A stretch of DNA of 64,000 bases from Dirofilaria immitis. Lineage: Eukaryota; Nematoda; Chromadorea; Rhabditida; Onchocercidae. The position numbers and the translations under genes were made by a program. The stretch spans positions 2,263,501-2,327,500 of the forward strand of contig JAKNDB010000092.1 in the NCBI GenBank assembly GCA_024305405.1, written 5' to 3'. Under the pieces are notes generated by a model. That model ran no database searches, was not told the origin of the DNA, and was given only the letters and a program-made list of their open reading frames with translations. Below are positions 35,656-49,300 of this stretch, one piece after another; position 1 is the stretch's first letter, and each line of letters opens with the position of its first letter.

Positions 35656-38576
35656 ATATTATCGAAACTTAATTTGTTATCAATATTGTTCATTCAATAA
35701 AACCAAAGAATTGCATCATTATCAGATCGAACATAGATAATTTTATCACGAGGTGCGTAAAATGACATAAAATCATTCATTTTGAATTTAATCATTTTTG
35801 AAGATTTATGACACAAATAAAATTATAAACATAGGGCTATGACTTATTTACTGTTTTACTTTATGCATATGCGCAAAGTAATTTGGGATAATTTTTCAAT
35901 CATAGAATATTCGATATTTCCACATTTTTTCCAAATAAATGATTCTATTACAGGTCATACCGTGGAGCTACAAAATGCTTACAGCTTCATTCATGTGTTT
36001 ATTTATATATTCTTTTTCTGTTTTATTTAAATAATTATATCTTGTCTTGCGTGTTCCCTAAAAGGTCTCTTCTTCGCATTGTCTAAAAAGCTTAAAAAGA
36101 ACATATTCGTAAATCAATAGGATTTCCTTAACATTTACATGCTATGAATATCATCCTATTATGTAACTTAAATTAATTGTTCGAAAGATCTATATGAGTC
36201 CAGCAATGCAAAAGCTTTCAAAATTGTTTTCTTTCATCATATTATAACTTCCTATTATGCTGTTCCATATTTCTATTTTTCGTATATTGTGAAATTTGCT
36301 TCTAGTTAAAATAATTTTGTCCTAATTGGTCTTGGTGAATGGTGTGAATTTCTGGAGACAGCTCCATATCGAGCAACTGTTATTACGAGTAAACCGGAAA
36401 GGTAAAACTTAATGGATAAAGATCAGTTGTTTCTGTTTTCTATTGCTAAAGGAAAATCAGGGTGTTTTATTCCTCCGGGAATCTCAATCTTTCGCTTTTT
36501 GTTTTTTGTGCTGATCAATTTCGTTGTACTGTTAAGTTACCATCAGTATTATTTTGTGTAATGATCTTTGTATTATTATAACTTCTAAACGATTTAACTG
36601 TGTTTTCTCTGTCTCCTTAATTTCATTTGCTCATCATCATGTTTGTGATTTCTAGATTCTGTTCGTCTTTTCGTTTTCGTTTCTGTGCTGCCTAGATATT
36701 ATTTCTCCAACAGATGGAGCTCAGCAAGGAATCTGTGCGCTTCTACTTGTAGAAAGCAAATCATTTTAAAAGACAAGCTTTTATTTTGTTTGCTTTTGCG
36801 CATTAAATCAGCGCAGATATAGTACTTTATGCTAAATTAAAAATCAGTTTTGTGAGTTTACAGAAGATATTAGCTTAATATTCTGTAGTGAAAATTAGTG
36901 TATGCTTTTTTGGAATCAAAAATAATGCATTGTAATCAATAGAACTATCAAGGAACTTCTAAATTTATTTAGCTTTCATTAGATTTTAAAGTTATTTGGT
37001 AATATTAAGTATGTTAATTCTTAAGCATTCTGTTTGACCATCAATATAGAAACTGATAGATTAGTTTCCATTGTGGAAGAAATTAGTTCACTTATATCAG
37101 AAGTATGAGAATTTACTGAAGTATTCTAACGGTGGTTATGGATAGTTTCGTTTCGAAATGTTCGCATATACATGTACAATTATTTCGTACTTTCAGTCGA
37201 TCAGCGATGCTCGTTCGAACTCCTCATAATTTAAATTTTAATCAGATCGAAATATTTTCCTCCATTCTTCTTGACCGTAACAGGTTATGATTAACAGTTG
37301 AGAAAATTCGATTTATTAATTCTTACTTTGTGTGTCGCATGTATTTTCTCACGCCAATAGCACACGTGTTTCTCGTTGTTAATGGCATCTATCCAGTTAC
37401 CTGTGATAACTGTTCCGATCCAACTTTTATCCTAATCGCAGAGAGTTGTTATCTCTTATCTAGATTCAGTACGGTTTTGCTTTTAAAATCTCATTTTTCT
37501 TTCTTTTTTAAGTATAGATAAGTTTCTCAATAGTTTTATGCCTTTTCTCCTCTCCTAGCTTTACTGATTGTCGGTTAACTACTTCGCTTATCTTTTTCAA
37601 TTATCTTGATGTCGCTAGTATAAGTTTTTTCTTTCAAGCATTAGTTTTGTTGAGTATTTTCAAACATTAAGCCTTAAATATAAACAAAGGTGACTGCCAA
37701 TACTTGAAAATTAAGATTTGCAAATTAAGGAAAATCAGAAAAATCCTTGCAGACAAACTTTAGAGTCTAGATAGATTTCTCCTCACTAAATATACCACTT
37801 TGCATTCAGAATTTGAAACGATTTCAGGATCTGCAAACTGCACCATTTCTTTGATTGTACCTTACAAATCAAGCGCAATATACATAATAAATAATATGAG
37901 TCCTAACTGCTTCGAAACTTGAGACTCTGAGTTACTTATATTTCTATGCTTGGAATAAAGTTGATTAAGATATTGATCACAATTTTTTTAAGTTTGGTGA
38001 GTATAGTCATTCTCAAAAAGAAAAATTTTTTTTACATAAAACCTGCTTCCTATATCGTATCCGGTTGTTTAGTGAGTGCGAATTTTCTTGACTTTAATAA
38101 ATCCCAAATTTAAGGATTTTTCCAGAAGCAAATAGAAGGCTTTCACTTTTTGTTTTTGTTCTGTTTATAAGTCAATAACGAGTTTGAGCGCTTTCTTTAC
38201 CTTCCCTCTCTCCGTTTTTCTATTCTAAATTTTATATTAATCGTCTTTGGATTCAAATATGTTCAGTTTTTTTCTTGTTACACGATATTCAATATTTTCC
38301 TTGATTTCTATTAGCTATTTCTTGAGAAAATATCAATACGATGATGTGAAATTTGTAATTTCCATACAAATCGTACATATTCCACTTTCATAGGTATATA
38401 GTTTGTATAAAAGTTACTTTGTATCTAATGTGTATGTAGAACATTATATTACATCATATGTGCAGTATTATATCTTGTTAAATGCTTATCGAACAGGTAT
38501 TACATCGAGAATTATTAATAGGGCAAATAGAGAAAACAAGTAAAAATTGTTGTCTCTTTATTTGTTGGAGTCATTT
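35656..38576. other. Intergenic region between convergent genes
   Basis: It holds the Staufen polyadenylation signal at the left, and on the minus strand an AATAAA (38557-38562) for the next gene at the right. A coding-like patch at 36,320-36,410 (plus-strand frame including EWCEFLETAPYRATVIT, then a possible donor) lacks an acceptor. An ORF at 37330-37521 starts with a signal-like stretch but has no partner exons. Nothing here is recognised. Confidence 0.5.
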
Positions 38577-39662
38577 TTAAAAATTTTTTTGAGAACATAG
38601 GAAACATGGTAATTTCTGAAATTTCTTTCATCTGCCAACTATTTCACTTACTGAATATTGCCATCCCCGACCTGTATACTTTTTACCGACCGTGTCCCAG
38701 TCGTAATTAGCGGGTGTGGTCCGAAAAATACAGTAGTAAAGTCACTTAGTTTCTGGAGCTTTGCTCCAACTTCCAAATCGTTCTGTAAATGAATAATGTT
38801 AAAGATATTTTGATAAAAATGAGGTTCGAACTATCGTGTGGAAATATTCTTATGGAGATTAAAAATGCATTCTTATTTTATTAAAATTAAGGAGCTGATT
38901 TGAAACGTAACAAATTGATGTATTAAACCGAATAATTTAATGAACAATGAATTATGGATTCTTGCGAAAGGAAATAACAAGATTTAATTCCTTAAGTGAT
39001 GCAATCGTGAATCATTCTGGCTATTTGCTGGAATAGATTCGGTTAAAATTTACTTTGAGTTTGATCAGAATTAAGGTCAAAGTACCTGTGTAGCAGCATC
39101 ACGTCTGGTCTTTTGCTTTTCTTTGGAAGCATTTACTGGTTCTTTTTGTTCTTGACCCTAGATCAAAATATGTGCAGAAATCATTGAATTTTTGAATTTT
39201 TGATTCTTGTATAGTTGCTGCAACTTCTAATTGGTTTTCAGCTTTTGGTACGTGTTTTTGGTTAGTTCATTATGAGACTTCTTTTTTGTTTGAAACAGCG
39301 CAACTTTCTTTGACGATTTTTGATTTAAAATCTTCTGCAGATTCATTTTCAGACTCCGTTTTTAATTACTTGATCTTTTCATGAAGAAATTTTTCGTTCC
39401 TAATAATGCTTTTCAGACTCCTTTTATTTCATTACCGGTAGTATGCTACCTTTTCTTGCTGCTTCTCAGATTCCGTTGTTACTGATGATACTACCGGCTT
39501 TTGCTCTTTCTCAAATTTCGGTGATAGAGATAGCGTAGCTTGAACGGAAAAGTGAAGAGAATTGTTGCACCGAGTTATAATAAACGATAGAGTATTCCAA
39601 GATGATCGATTGCCGCATTTTTGGAGCGATTCGCATAATCGTCTTCGAATCTGCAGTGCCAT
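38577..39662 (-). CDS. Small unrecognised protein with a mitochondrial-type presequence
   Basis: Exons in gene order: 39662-39450, 39157-39086, 38782-38652 and probably 38615-38577, giving about 151 residues. The N-terminus (MALQIRRRLCESLQKCGNRS) is rich in Arg, Ser and Leu with almost no acidic residues, as in cleavable matrix-targeting sequences. A Glu/Lys/Gln-rich, coiled-coil-like middle follows. The C-terminal part is more conserved-looking (TTPANYDWDTVGKKYTGRGW). Exon 38782-38652 is one base short: the T5 run (complement of 38724-38728) needs one more base to join KLSDFTTVFF to RTTPANYDW in frame. An AATAAA follows the stop within about 15 bases. I do not recognise the family; an accessory subunit of an oxidative phosphorylation complex is a guess from size and presequence. 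The last exon is chosen by acceptor and phase. Confidence 0.6.
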
Positions 39663-40795
39663 TACTTAATTACGTTTTAACCTATTCAAAATGAGACTGA
39701 TATCTATGGTTAAATATGCACAATGCTAGATTTTCTTTTACGGAAGTTTTCAAATTGACTTTAAGCAATAAAGCAAAAAGGAACCAATCCGTCACTTAGC
39801 AGTTATTCATTGTTAATATTAATGAAAATCCACTAATAACAATAACAATGAGAAAAAGCAATTTTTTTCAAGTTTTGTAATCCCTTTGAATTGTAAAAGA
39901 AAAGGAATCATCAGATTATAGTTTTTTGCATATCATCAAAATTCTACATTAAGGCAATTACCTTAATGAGTTGATTACAAATACAATATATAAAAGTTAC
40001 AGATATCAGTGATAGATTAAAGTAAACGTTAAAAATTGTCGCTTCGCTGTAAATCGATCTCTGCAGACCTCATTCAAATCATTCCAGTTACATTGTATGT
40101 TTATCGTTCGCATCACTTTCGTAATTCGAATTTTCGTTCTGAATAACCACAAGCAGCCACTCCAGGAGCTGAGCTGCAATGGAATTAGTAATAATTTGTT
40201 ACAAACGAATTTAGGTCATTTGCAATTATCAAGATAAACCGCACGCCTGGTATAGTTTGGATTTGAAAACAAGTAATAGCAAGTATGGGATTGTTTGTCT
40301 ACAAGATTTATTGACTTGCTTTCTACGATCACTCTGCAACTTTTTATGAATTTAAATAAAATTTAAACATTTCATTTAAATGGAAATAAATTTCATATGG
40401 TTGCATTCCTTCTAAAATTTCTTACGACTGATGGATTCCTCGCTGCTATCTTCTGCTGTTATTCCTCGAATATTAGAAATATTGTTCAACAGATAGAGAG
40501 CTTTTTTAGGAAAATTCATTCAAATCATTGTTGTAGCATTTGCAGGTTTCCACAATCGTTGGGTTAGATTTTGATTTATTACTACTCTATTTTGAATTTA
40601 TTAATGATTTTGCTAATCGCATGATTTAATTCTACTTCTGTTTTCTCAATGTTTATCTTCTGCACACTTTCATTTGCTCACTTTTAAATTTTGAGAGTTT
40701 AGAACTAATTTATATATTTGTGAAAGTGACTTATTCCTGAAGGACAGTATTTTAAAACAAACCTATTCGGAAAACTTATAATTCTAATTATAATT
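39663..40795. other. Intergenic region upstream of the presequence gene
   Basis: It likely contains the promoter of the minus-strand gene ending at 39662. A slightly GC-richer segment at 40,040-40,180 shows no exon or RNA gene I can support. Confidence 0.5.
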
Positions 40796-41128
40796 CTAAG
40801 TGAAATGAACGAGTTTATATATACATCTATAAACATATTTGCATTTATTTATTTGACGTAATAAATATTCGTTTAAAGACAATCGAGATTCATAATCCTT
40901 GGAGCAAGAATTTCTGCAGTTATCAATTGCAAGAACTTGTAAGGCTAAAATGCAGCTACTCCAAACGATCAACTGGCTCCTTTCATTTTTTTCATCTGTA
41001 GAAACTACGCATATGTCTACAAAAATCGCATTTGCTTGATATCTAGAACAAAAAATTGATTTTTCAACTATTATATTTTTGTCTCTTATCACGGGTGTGC
41101 TTTCAGTTGCGTAAAAGTAACAGATCAT
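40796..41128 (-). CDS. Candidate small secreted Cys-containing protein
   Basis: This is the longest intron-free frame in the left two thirds of the window apart from exons of known genes: 110 codons from the ATG at 41128. A hydrophobic start (LLLVLLMICYFYATEST in the slightly extended frame) looks like a signal peptide. The rest has seven or more Cys (e.g. CRNSCSKDYES) and a basic C-terminus. A TTAAAACAG acceptor lies a few codons upstream. If the true start lies before the ATG, it must come from another exon. In DNA this AT-rich such a frame is unusual but not impossible. No family is recognised. Confidence 0.35.
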   Translation of the reverse strand: MICYFYATESTPVIRDKNIIVEKSIFCSRYQANAIFVDICVVSTDEKNERSQLIVWSSCILALQVLAIDNCRNSCSKDYESRLSLNEYLLRQINKCKYVYRCIYKLVHFT

Positions 41129-41859
41129 AAGTAATACCAATAATAATTGGTCAGAAAAAGGACACCTGTTTTAATGACAACAAAAAATAAGCACTTACAA
41201 ACGGTCGCAAATAAAATCCCTGCACTATACGATTTTAGTGAAAATCCATATGCTTTTCATATCTTTTGTTCTTTTCCATTGTTATTATCGTTACTGAATA
41301 TTATTATCATTGGTGTTATCAATATTTTTGAATCTTTGTCACTGTTGTAAAATTTGTTATCCACAGGATCTAAAGTCTTAGATCAGAAATATATTATGTC
41401 TACTCTGATTTTAGTCCGATTTTGGGAATATGAATTAATAAAATGATTTTCCGCTATCAGTTCTTCCTTCATTAATTACATTATTAGGAAACGAATTTTT
41501 TTAGATATATGGCGATTAAGTCATGCGTGAAGAGATCTCATGTTGTTGAATCGTTATAATAGTAAGATTCTCATTATCGCTGCATTGTTCAAAGAAGCGT
41601 AATCGAATAATTATAGAATACGCTATGCAACACAATTAATGATTTCAGATAATACAAAAATTACTTTACCAATTACATCACCTCTACCCTTTTTCTGTGA
41701 GTTTGAATTGTTTGCATGTATATCGCATTTAACTGTCTTGTTATTGTGAATTTACTATATTTAGCCAACCGATAATCCTTAATTGTAGTAGAATGAATAA
41801 TGCTGCCGCTGCTCCTGCTGCTGCTGCTGCTGCTGCTGATGCTGCTGCTGCTGCTGCTG

Positions 41860-41901
<42 letters not shown>

Positions 41902-44900
41902 ATGCTGATGCTGAGCGAATAAATTTTGTGAAAGAAATAGTCTTTCTCTCCAGAATTTCTAGTATTTATAAATCTGTGTTAGTCGTTGAAGAAAATTCAT
42001 TGCTGCTAGACGTCATTAATTAATTAATTCGTAAGAGTAATGATAATGACTATAGAAGAATGCTTTTATTAATAATGATGTTAACATCAGCAATGTAATA
42101 TTTCCGTTTCTTTCAGTGAGACAGTTATTTTAATTAATCGAATTTTATCGATTGAAAGTAAATTTGACAATTGCTTTTCTGATTTCACTCATTATTACTA
42201 ATTAAATTTCACTTCTATGGATTCCACTGTCTTGATTATTGGATTTGCAGAATACCTTATTACTATCATAAATAGTAACGAAATTTTTACATTTCAATTA
42301 AATCAAGTTATTAGTCTGATGAACTATTTAGACTGGATCCAGAAAATTAGTGATGTAATTATTGCTATTATATTATAGGCTTACTTAAGAACTATGCTTA
42401 TTTATTGTTTCAAAAAGAAAATGGAGGAACATATCACAATTGGAAAAATTTAAAGTAACTAATGAAATGTGATAAAAGTAAACGAATTCAAACCACCAAA
42501 ATACTTTTGTTTATTCTATCTTCTTATTGTATAGTTTATTCTTTGTCGCTCATATTTTTTCAAATTTTTTCCTATACAGTAACTGTCTTTAAATAATTAC
42601 TAAATCTCGACTTATCAGCTATGATGCATGTTGACGTATCCTCTATCACGCTTTTTCGTTTTCTTGTGACATTCATTATGTTGCTCCAAAATTGTCAATA
42701 ACATTGATGAAAAGTACTTAGATCGGATCTTATGAAGTTCTTTCTACTATATGGCGGAAATGAGTGATAATTATTGTCCCCTGGTAAAAACCTATTAATT
42801 AACATAGCCTAACAGTAACATTCTCTTTTATATTCAATAAACGGAATGAAGTATTTGTTGGTGCATTCTACGTTGAATTTGCATTTTGCTATACGGCAGC
42901 AATCATCCACTTGGTCGTTGTGATTTGTTGCAGTCTATCTAATGTTCCATATCATTTATTGTTTATTGTTGGTTACATTAGGATATTCTAGATGGTGCCA
43001 TTGCCCTTTCTGCCATCAAAAAATTTTTGTTCAAATTTTATTGTTTTGCTTTTATTTGAAATAGAAATTTTGAATATAAAATGCAATCATCCTTCATTTT
43101 CCAGCTGTTTTCCAGCTGTCAACATCACTGGAAGGTTTTCTTCGAGAACATCGAACCATCAGCACTATTTCGTTTATCCTATTAGTTTTCGTATTTAACT
43201 GTTTACCTTCCAGTGATATATTTGTGAAATTGCTATTCTTGCAAATATTCCTGCATTATTTCAATTTTATCATCAAAGTTTTGACAAATTTTTTTGCATT
43301 TGAACTTATTTATTAATGTTTAATCAATTTTAAAATATTTAAAATCGCTTACCATTAATACTGCATGCTTTACCAATATGATTTGCATTTAGTCATCAAT
43401 AGGGATAACTGAGGAAAAGTCGATTGTGGAAAAAGGGATGTTTGGCTTCGATTTCGATTCTGACTCTCGTCTTCGTATTGAGCATAACTAGCAGTTTTCT
43501 AAGTTAACAAGTACGACCAAATATATGTCACCATTTTTCTGGTCTGATGTGTGTCTAACGAATATTTTCGCATTAATTTCTTCATTCAGTTCTTTCTGCT
43601 TTTTAAATAAATATTTTTTATGAAAATCTTTGTAAGAATGGACGTTCTATTTTAGAAATAAAATAAGCAGATATTCTGTTCATATTTTTGGAATTAACAG
43701 TTATTTCGTTTCTTTTATCGCTTCCATCGCCTTCCATTTATTTCTACTTCAATTCCATAATGCTATTATTAAATTGCATATTGAACATTCTCATAACACA
43801 CGGTGCTATTTTATGAATAGTTCAATGAGCAGAGAATATAATGCATAACTCGGAGAATTTCTGATGCTATCTTTTCTGCATTCTATCCATTTAAGATGAG
43901 ATTGAAGTAGCTGTAAAAGTAAAGCAAAAAGTGGGAAAATACGGATGATATTGATATGATTGATATTGAAATTAACGCTCTCAATTGCATTCTACATAGA
44001 TCAAAGGAGTTGAATTATATTCTTTGTGATTCCATCAATCATGTCATTGGTGGATAGATTAGAAAATCAGTGAAATAATGGACATTGTCAGTCTCTTCAA
44101 AGATTTGTTGCTTAGGCTATGACTTATGTAATTGCACTACCAATAGAAACTTCACTATGTTGTATGTAGGGCAAGTCCATTCTAGTGTTAAAGTGCTAGA
44201 CTATAATTGTTGATACAAACAAAACAATTGCACATTTAAGTTTTTAATCATAAAAATAGTGTACTTGTTGTATTAGCACTTACTTTTGTCGAATAGCTGT
44301 CGAAGGATTGCATCAGTTAGGAAATAGTTTAGATGAAGTAATAATTTTTTTGAATCTATCTGGACTCAATTATTGGAAACTTCCACAAACTCTGTCATGG
44401 ATATATTTATAGCAAGTTCGGACTTAACTTCAATATGGTTTTCTGATTATATGAAACAGATGTGAATTCATAACTATATTATCAACTGATTTTTTTATTT
44501 TCCATCAAAAAATTTTTTATTACAGATTTTTAAATGTGAATTACACACGAATTGATTAAAGAAGACATGAGATGTGTAGCTATTGAAGCGTGTAACTGTG
44601 CCACAAAAAGTTTCGCCAAATAAATAACCTTATTCAGTATTTCATTTAGAAATATCTCATGCAGTGGTACTGCATAAACTTTTGTTTATTTTGAATCATT
44701 TGAATGTAATATTAGAAAAGATAGACTTCCTCGCTATTTTTAATACATTTAGCTTCGTTGGAATGTTAGAGAAATAAATATATGTTGAAGTTGAGTTGAA
44801 GTGAAATGGGATGAATTCGTACCATTTCATCATTCTCTCATTTCTTGCTTAACCAGTTTTCTCGTAACATAAACTTTGTTGCTGGACAGTAACAAATAAT

Positions 44901-46313
44901 TGTGGGATTCGGCATATAGTGATCATTCCGAATTCTATAATTTTTCTTTTTCATTTGAGAAATATTTGACTATTGTTGCTGTCGCTCTCATTATCTGTCA
45001 TGCGTCATGTAAAAGATCGTCATGCGAAAATAGCATGCTATCAAAAATTTGTTTTCATGTTTTTAAATTTTTTGAAGTAGAAATCGTAGTTTTGTCGAAC
45101 ACGAAATATTTGCAGCAAACAATGAAGAAAACGTTACATTCGATTTTGTCTTATATTATTTATTATACAGGTTTCCAACTGACATTGTGAAACTAGCTTA
45201 ATTTTCATTTAAGGCCTATATTCGCTTATCTTGAAATATGTGAATATTTACTGTTATCTTCAATTTTCCATGCAATAAGACAATTTCACCATCATACTTG
45301 GATATCTTCTTGATGAAACGGGAATATCAAAAATCTAATTTTAAGGATCACACTGAAATTTTTATGTACAATTTTTATGCTATATTTTTTACCTTGTTTA
45401 CATGAAATGTATTTCATTTTATGAGACTATAAGGTAGTATTATTATTTCAAATATGTTTTTCTAATAAGTATTTTTATTGCTTTATGTACTTTCGCATAA
45501 CTTTACAGACGCGGATTATCTACCAGGGAGTAATTATGCTATACTAAAAATTATCCGGATTTTTTTAACTAGAAATCACCAACTGTCATGGTATTTATTG
45601 CTACTTATCAGTATTAGCTACTGCAGATATATTATTATTGTTTATTGATACTGCTATTATTATTCTGTTTCATCATTCGCATTAACAAATTTTATCGCTA
45701 TATTTCTCATCAAATTTTATAAATCAACGTATTTTGCAATCTTTTTGTTACTATCGCTATCATATTTCTTCAATAATGACAGCGCGCTCAATATATTTTT
45801 TCCAAATACAGGTTCATGCATTCAAATGACTTAATAGTTTGTTCTTCAAATATCTTTGTTCCTTAATTCTTGATTTCTGAATCTTTAATTGAGCTTAAGT
45901 TGAAATTATGATTGTTATAAAATGAATCTTTCATTGTTTCGTAAAGAATCTGGTATCTGTTATTGGAATATTCAGTTGTATATCTCTAACATTCATATTC
46001 GGAAACAAAAATTTTGTCGGATTTGATGGATGATCTTAATTGCTCCATCGTCTCTTGAATCGCATCATTTCATTTTAGTTCGCACTTCTGATTTGTTTTT
46101 TATACTTTTTGAGTACATCATTAAACTTATTCGTTTAGCACACAATAACCAATAGCGAAAAGAAACACTGTACATATAAGGGTGACCACAAATAAAAACT
46201 AGAAAAAATATCATTGACAGTACCCGAACTCAAAGTTAATTAAAATGAGCTACAACACAGTAATATAATGGAGGAACAGAAACCGATTGGCTATTTATTT
46301 TCTCCTTTTTCAG
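41129..46313. other. Gene-poor region upstream of the multi-TM gene (contains the CTG repeat)
   Basis: Apart from the CTG tract I find only isolated ORFs. One at 42,849-42,990 is membrane-like (plus-strand, no start). One at 44900-45190 contains a signal-like stretch (YLTIVAVALIICHASCKRSS). Neither has a convincing acceptor/donor set. The first exon and start codon of the multi-TM gene should lie at the right end but could not be identified; candidate ATGs at 46,245 and 46,268 run into stops. Confidence 0.45.
41801..41914. repeat. (CTG)n/(CAG)n trinucleotide repeat with CTGATG interruptions
   Basis: About 37 triplets of TGC/CTG with GAT interruptions run for over 110 bases. Read on the plus strand in one frame they give poly-Ala from an ATG at 41793. 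On the minus strand CAG/CAT units give a Gln/His tract. No flanking splice sites or conserved coding sequence make this part of a gene, so I list it as a microsatellite. Confidence 0.9.
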
Positions 46314-49300
46314 ACATGCAATATAGTATTGATCGTAATTGGCCTTGCAGCCATAGGCCTTGCTGCTAGTCAATTTTCGAATGTTTCTCTCACTAATTAC
46401 CAGTAAATGATTCAAATATTTTGCATTTCGTAATAATATTTACCGGATAATATGCACTCATAGGTTGATAATTGTAGCATGAAAAAGCATATATTTATCT
46501 GGAGCGCTCAATTATAGAACTGAAAAAATTATGACTAAAAAAATTTTTAAGTTTCAAATTTCAATTTTTAAGACTTTGATCTATTCATTCTTGAATGATT
46601 AAATATATATAAAGCAGTTATGTTCAGGAAGATTGATCTACGACTGCTAAACTGGATCTATATACTTGCGGGCCTAGTTGGTCTCTATACCTTATCTCGC
46701 AATCATGGAATTGTTGTGGCAAAGACAGTGCACTGTGTATCAATTGCTGTTGCCATTTATTCCACAGCATTCTACTGTGTTACGCTTTTCCGGGTAATCT
46801 TGATGACAATTGATGATCTATAGAATTTATTTTTGTGGATGCTTAAAAAATCGCTTCATCTTTAGAATAATAAAAAAAAAGGAAAAGAAAGGATTTCAAA
46901 ATCCTAATTTTTGTAATTAAGTTTGTAGAGTAGGAAATATTTAGCTTTTTCCATCATACACTTTTATAAGTATTATCTAGATAGTACATTTGTACAATGC
47001 TACTTCTCAAAATGACATACAATATCGTGAAATTAGAGAGAACTTTACGGTCAAGCTGGTTATCTGTTCTCTCATGATTTTCCTACCAGTTATCGCTTGT
47101 TTAGCGGCGCTTATTGCTTTTGCATTTCTCGACCGCCTTATCGTTATCAGTCAACCTACCTGGTCACAATATTCAGTGAGTAGTTACTAGATATTTTTGT
47201 ATTTAGTAGATATTTGAACTGCATGCCTTTTGGCAATTGAAAGAAGTCCTTATAATACATTCATTATCATATAGTCTGATGTATCGTTGTGAATGCTTCG
47301 AAAGGATCGAATATCAAAATTTTGAATGGTGTTTTTGCTGATCGATAACTTCGCCTTTTCGATCTTTTGAAATTCTCCCTCTACCCTAAGTTTTCAAGTT
47401 GTCTAGAAAATCTTATACTGTTTCTTGATGTGATTTTTGTCGGAAACATGATGTTACAATATTTAGATTTGTTCCCTGGAAATGAGAGTAATTTATAATA
47501 GGTTTGTATGAATTTGGAGTTGAAAAGCCAAAAATGTTCTATGATTTACAGTATGACCAGAATAAGAAATATCGTTCGAACCGCCTTGGTCTCACTACAC
47601 TGGCTATCACAAAATTATTCCTGGCATTATGCACTCTAACTTTGGCTATTTTCCTTGAATATGAACATCAAGTAACTAGTTTTATTAAGCTCATTAGCAT
47701 TTCGATTGTTACCGGAAATCACTCTAGATTCCCAAAGAGAATGCTTCAAGAATTCCAAGAAAACAATGTTCGCTTTCACTTTAGTCCCCGTTAATTTCAT
47801 TGATTTAGATATCAAGTAAGAATCCATTCGTATTGATCGGTCTCGATCATATTGCTGCGCTGCTGTCAGTAATCAGTGCAATCGCAGATTTGCATTCATC
47901 TGTCATCAATAGACATCCTTTAGCTAATTATAAGGTAATTATTTCTCTATCTGGAACTATAATTGCATGCCCATCCACTGACTTTTATACCTACGATATT
48001 ACAACTGTATCGTTATTTTCTACACAGCAGACATGGAAAACTTATTTTGTAATTAATAGAATGAATAGATTTGCAGATTGCGATTGGAATATCTGTAATT
48101 GCAGCAGTATGGTGTCTTAAATCATTGGATATTGAAATGTATCCTTATTACTATAATGATATCCAAATATGGCAGAGAATGAGTGCAGCTCTTCAAAATG
48201 GCAATCAAAGTTAGTCTCTCTTTTTTACTATAAGCTGAAATTTTTTCTTTTTGCTTCTTCATCTTTTTCCTTACTTTTTCATCTTTTTCCTTTTTTTTCC
48301 TTATTTGAGTCATATCTCTTCGAAAATGCAAATTGTATATTTTTGATGATATACTTTGCAGGAAGATTCTGATTCCTTCATTTTAAATTGTTATTCATAT
48401 TGTAGCACTATCAGCTCACGAAACGGCAGATCGAATCTATTTGATCATCGTCATCGAAGGTATTTTGGTGGCTTTATTTGCTCTGCTTTTTGGTTTATGT
48501 TTATTATCTGCTATACAAGCTAGTAAATGCATCCAATACGAGTATTATAGCGAAGATTCGATGATCAGAAAAAGTATGACATTACAAAGCAGGTCTGTTT
48601 ACATCGTTTTTTAAGTTGTAATTGACAAGTTTTCATATGTTTCCATGCATATTTTTATAACTAAAATAATATTCCTAACTAATTCGGAGGATTCTAAATG
48701 AGGTGAAATAAACTAAAGTCACATTCAGTCCTTATCGAAAGACAAACAAAAGGCTTAAAGCTTTCAACAAAAGAAAGCATACAAGTCAAAGTTCAGATTG
48801 AAGAAAATCATTATTCGAAATTACTCAATAACTAGCAAATGTTAGTAAATAAACTAATTGAATCGATTCCAGTCGGTTAAAAATAAATTTTTCTCCACTA
48901 CTTGTTGTAGATGTCTGGGGTTATTGCATTTCATTTGGGGAATGTTACTAATGGCGCTAGTAGTACTTGGCTTGATTGATGTGCCGTGGAATACAAATTA
49001 TATCGGTGCTGATTTATTATGGCTTGCTATTTTGCTCTTTGCTACAGGCATATTATATATTATGCATTCTGGGTAATTTTTAACAATTCATAGTTTAAAT
49101 AAGTATTAGATTTTATTAGATTCTCTTTTATCTGCGTATGTTGATATTGAGTATTAAATAAGAAAAGGGCATATTATGCTCGGGATTGATTCTCGAATTT
49201 GAAAAACTTTCATAGTATCTTGGGGATATATTTCATACTCCAATATTTTCAGATGCAACTAAACTTGTAATATGGCGAAGAACAATAACATCTCCCGATA

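Noticed and set aside
37330..37521. ORF with a signal-like start and a CDNC motif, considered as a C-type-lectin-like fragment.
   Set aside because: No partner exons, no other lectin landmarks, and it runs into a low-complexity end.
41793..42023. Poly-alanine protein encoded by the CTG repeat.
   Set aside because: The frame is produced by the triplet repeat; flanks have no coding character.
42849..42990. Plus-strand membrane-like open frame.
   Set aside because: No ATG at its start, no clear acceptor or donor, and hydrophobic frames are common in T-rich DNA.
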